A stretch of 64,000 nucleotides of DNA, from NCBI RefSeq assembly GCF_001426545.1, contig NZ_LMEZ01000001.1:1116506-1180505 (forward strand). The letters are read 5' to 3'. This stretch comes from Mycobacterium sp. Root135. GTDB lineage: Bacteria; Actinomycetota; Actinomycetes; Mycobacteriales; Mycobacteriaceae. How positions within the stretch are numbered: the first letter of the stretch is position 1; every line of letters begins with the position of its first letter. The position numbers were made by a program, and so were the translations under genes. Positions 62,067 through 64,000 of the stretch are shown here, piece after piece. Below the pieces are notes generated by a model. That model was not told the origin of the DNA. It saw only the letters and a program-made list of their open reading frames with translations, and did not search any database.

Positions 62067-62668
62067 CCATGGCCCGTCCGCGTAATCAGGGAGCCCGCCG
62101 CCAAGCCCTCATCGAGGCGACCTACAGCGCCGGCAAGAAGCACGGGCTACGTTCGCTGTCGCTGACCGACGTCGCCCTGCAGGCCGGCCTCAGCAGGGGC
62201 ACGGTGCTCTACTACTACGACGACCTCGACGCACTCCTCGTGGAGGCGCACGCGGCCGGAGTGGAGCGATTCTGCGACCAACGCGATCGGTTGGTCGCGG
62301 CCACCGACGACCCGCGGGCCAAACTCGGCACCGCGATCGCGGCGGGTCTTCCGAGCGGCCCCGACGACGCACTGATGCGCATCCTGTACGAATTCGACGT
62401 GCTGGCAGGCAATTCCGCCCTTCACGACGACCTCGTCCAGCGGATGTACCTGCGTCAGATGGACACCTACCGTGGAATCTTCGCCGAGGGTCGATGCAGC
62501 GGCGTCTTCACCCCCGCTCTGACCGACGACGTCCTCGCCATGAACTTCGTGGCGCTCGAGGACGCCTACGGTCTGCACGTCGTCGCGGGCAACGCGCTCG
62601 TCACGGTGGAGTCCGCGGAGGCTGCGATGCGCGCAGTCGCCACCCAACTCGGCTGCGCCCCCGGTTAG
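62045..62668 (+). CDS. TetR family transcriptional regulator
   Basis: A 207-residue regulator. The DNA-binding domain (about residues 10-57) has RRQALIEATYSAGKKHGLRS and the helix-turn-helix LTDVALQAGLSRGTVLYYYDDLDALL. The C-terminal ligand domain is TetR_C_6-like. The GTG at 62045 has a strong AGGAGG site seven bases upstream; the ATG at 62069 is an alternative without such a site. It is divergent from the permease-amidohydrolase operon and a long inverted repeat overlaps its start, so autorepression and control of that operon are likely. Confidence 0.9.
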   Translation: MTSITVNPMARPRNQGARRQALIEATYSAGKKHGLRSLSLTDVALQAGLSRGTVLYYYDDLDALLVEAHAAGVERFCDQRDRLVAATDDPRAKLGTAIAAGLPSGPDDALMRILYEFDVLAGNSALHDDLVQRMYLRQMDTYRGIFAEGRCSGVFTPALTDDVLAMNFVALEDAYGLHVVAGNALVTVESAEAAMRAVATQLGCAPG

Positions 62669-62776
62669 CCGGCAATCGCGCCGGCGCGGGTAGGCCCCCA
62701 CGGCCCTCCGCCGTCAACTAAGGTCACCCTAATCTCATCGGCGCGGGCTGACCGCGCCCTCGACCAGGGAGCCACC

Positions 62777-64000
62777 GTGACCGGCCAACGCGACTTTTCG
62801 CTGCTCGTCGCCTTCGGTACCGACATGGGAAACGCCGAGGACGCCGCCATGACGTTCGCCGAGACCGTTGCGACCATCGGCGTCGATGCCCAAGCCGTCG
62901 AGTTGAACCAGCTCGACGTCGCCGAGCTTCAGTCGGCCACCCACTTCGTGGTGGTCTGTTCGACGTTCGGCGAGGGTGAGTTCCCCGACAACGCCGAGTT
63001 GTTCTGGGAGGCTCTCAGCGCCGACGACGCCGCGCGACTGGAGCACCTGAGCTTCGCGGTGTTGGCGCTCGGCGACATCTCCTACGAATTCTTCTGCAAC
63101 GCAGGCAAACTGATCGACGAACGGCTCGAGGCCCTCGGCGCCACCAGGCTGATCGATCGCGTCGACGTCGACGGTTCCTACGAGCAACCCGCGCGGGCCT
63201 GGACCACCGACCTGGTCAAGCTGTTGCAGAGCACCCGCACCCCGTCGGCGACGGCGACGGCGACGGCACCGCCGGAAGTCTCCCCGCCGCCGAGTCGCGA
63301 CCGCCACCTACCAGTCGACGCGCGCCTCGTCGTGAATCGGCGGTTGACGTCTCCGCAGTCCGACAGGGAGGTCCGCCACTACGAACTCGACCTCACCGGA
63401 TGCGAAATCGACTACTCCGCAGGCGATTCCATTGCCGTGCACGTGACGAACGATCCCGACCTCGTCGACGCGATCCTGGCGCACTTCGGCGTCGGCCGCG
63501 ACCACGCCATCGCCGACCACGACGAGCCGCTCGGAGTGCTGCTGGCCGAGCGCTTCGAGATCCGCACGCCGTCGCGCGCCCTTCAGTCCCTGGTCGCGGC
63601 GAGGACGGCGGACACCGAGGCCGCGGGCGCGCTGAGTGCCGACGCGGTGGCCGCCCCTGGTTCATGGGCCTACGGCAAGGACGTCCTCGACCTACTGGAG
63701 CTGGCCGACGTCACGGTCGACGAACTGCTGGACACGTTGCGTCCGTTGCAGTTCCGCGACTACTCGATTGCGTCGAGCCCATTGGTTCACCCCGACCACG
63801 TGCATCTGACGGTGGCGACCGTGCGCTACGACGCCGGGGTTCGCCGCCACGGCGGGGTGGCGTCGACCTTCCTCGCCGATCGCGGCGACGTGGTTGCAGT
63901 TCATCTGCGACCGAACCACACGTTCCGCCTGCCCGCGGCCGACGTTCCGATCGTCATGATCGGCCCCGGCACAGGGATCGCACCGTTCCGCGCCTTCCTT
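62777..64000 (+). CDS. CysJ-like flavoreductase (flavodoxin-FAD-NADPH), 3' end outside window
   Basis: At least 408 residues of a diflavin reductase. The flavodoxin domain begins LLVAFGTDMGNAEDAAMTFAE with VVVCSTFGEGEFPDNAELFWE and FAVLALGDISYEFFCNAG (about 1-150). A linker rich in Thr/Ala/Pro leads to the FAD-binding domain with LQFRDYSIASSP and the NADPH-binding start VIMIGPGTGIAPFRAFL at the window edge. This is the layout of the sulphite reductase flavoprotein subunit and of related assimilatory reductase partners. The start is a GTG at 62777 with AGGGA upstream. Electron acceptor unknown. The C terminus is cut by the window end. Confidence 0.9.
   Translation, partial: MTGQRDFSLLVAFGTDMGNAEDAAMTFAETVATIGVDAQAVELNQLDVAELQSATHFVVVCSTFGEGEFPDNAELFWEALSADDAARLEHLSFAVLALGDISYEFFCNAGKLIDERLEALGATRLIDRVDVDGSYEQPARAWTTDLVKLLQSTRTPSATATATAPPEVSPPPSRDRHLPVDARLVVNRRLTSPQSDREVRHYELDLTGCEIDYSAGDSIAVHVTNDPDLVDAILAHFGVGRDHAIADHDEPLGVLLAERFEIRTPSRALQSLVAARTADTEAAGALSADAVAAPGSWAYGKDVLDLLELADVTVDELLDTLRPLQFRDYSIASSPLVHPDHVHLTVATVRYDAGVRRHGGVASTFLADRGDVVAVHLRPNHTFRLPAADVPIVMIGPGTGIAPFRAFL

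Noticed and set aside
60532..62070. N-terminal extension of the amidohydrolase to a 1077-residue protein
   Set aside because: The extra 513 codons are an out-of-frame shadow of the permease gene, which has its own intact frame and an ATGA overlap with the amidohydrolase start.
62714..62732. Possible iron box TCAACTAAGGTCACCCTAA upstream of the flavoreductase
   Set aside because: It matches the IdeR consensus at about 12 of 19 positions but lacks the AGGT-N7-ACCT symmetry, so I do not count it as a site.

Overview
The window is a high-GC (roughly two-thirds G+C), gene-dense chromosomal segment from a member of the Mycobacteriaceae, most likely an environmental or rapid-growing Mycobacterium/Mycolicibacterium. 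The evidence is a backbone that follows, in order, the M. tuberculosis Rv2876 to Rv2913c region as I remember it: DUF2631 protein, rlmN, cdsA, frr, pyrH, a MarR regulator, amiC, tsf, rpsB, M23 protein, xerC, viuB, dprA, comM, yraN, DUF2469 protein, rnhB, lepB, rplS, lppW, trmD, rimM, khpA, rpsP, a SnoaL-like protein, dacB-type carboxypeptidases and an amidohydrolase. GTG and TTG starts are frequent. I saw no tRNA, rRNA, CRISPR array or intact insertion sequence.

Layout. 1-7000: a partial 13E12-type DUF222 gene, a relic of a short-chain dehydrogenase, a PuuE-like deacetylase, a photolyase, a DUF2631 protein, a WS/DGAT acyltransferase, rlmN, and a LysR/EamA divergent pair. 7920-10166: pyrH-frr-cdsA. 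10242-11391: a methyltransferase and a MarR regulator, divergent over twin palindromes. 11405-17458: a five-gene operon with two FtsX-type permeases, an ATPase, an APC permease and a copper amine oxidase. 17609-22513: amiC, tsf, rpsB, an M23 protein and xerC. 22619-28820: accessory redox genes, viuB, a glycosidase-like lipoprotein and a fatty-acyl-AMP ligase. 28937-31940: yraN-comM-dprA.

31941-42293 is an accessory island. It holds two exported proteins, an aldo/keto reductase/TetR pair with twin 22-bp operators, a hemophore-like protein, and a translationally coupled ferric-iron ABC operon. The last gene of that operon encodes a rare-looking single polypeptide combining an adenylation domain, an acyl-carrier domain and an integral-membrane acyltransferase-3 domain. 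This is my best candidate for an undescribed system: a one-protein machine that activates an acyl or aminoacyl group, carries it and could deliver it to the cell envelope, conceptually like the Dlt D-alanylation pathway but fused and tied to iron uptake.

42271-48141 is a continuous leftward run from rplS to a thioesterase, including a protein that closely resembles 2-methylfumaryl-CoA isomerase. 48449-51974 is the lppW/trmD-rimM-khpA-rpsP block plus a SnoaL-like gene. 52015-56836 is a complete N-acetylglutaminylglutamine amide (NAGGN) osmolyte cluster (asnO, ngg, M42 peptidase); its first gene appears to start at ATT. 56970-58828 has tandem D,D-carboxypeptidases. 58837-62668 has an amidohydrolase/permease operon divergent from a TetR regulator. 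62777 to the end is a CysJ-like flavoreductase cut by the window edge.

Functional themes are translation and cell-wall housekeeping (backbone), with envelope modification, iron uptake, amine metabolism and osmoprotection in the insertions. All family assignments come from motifs and memory of homologues; no database search was possible.
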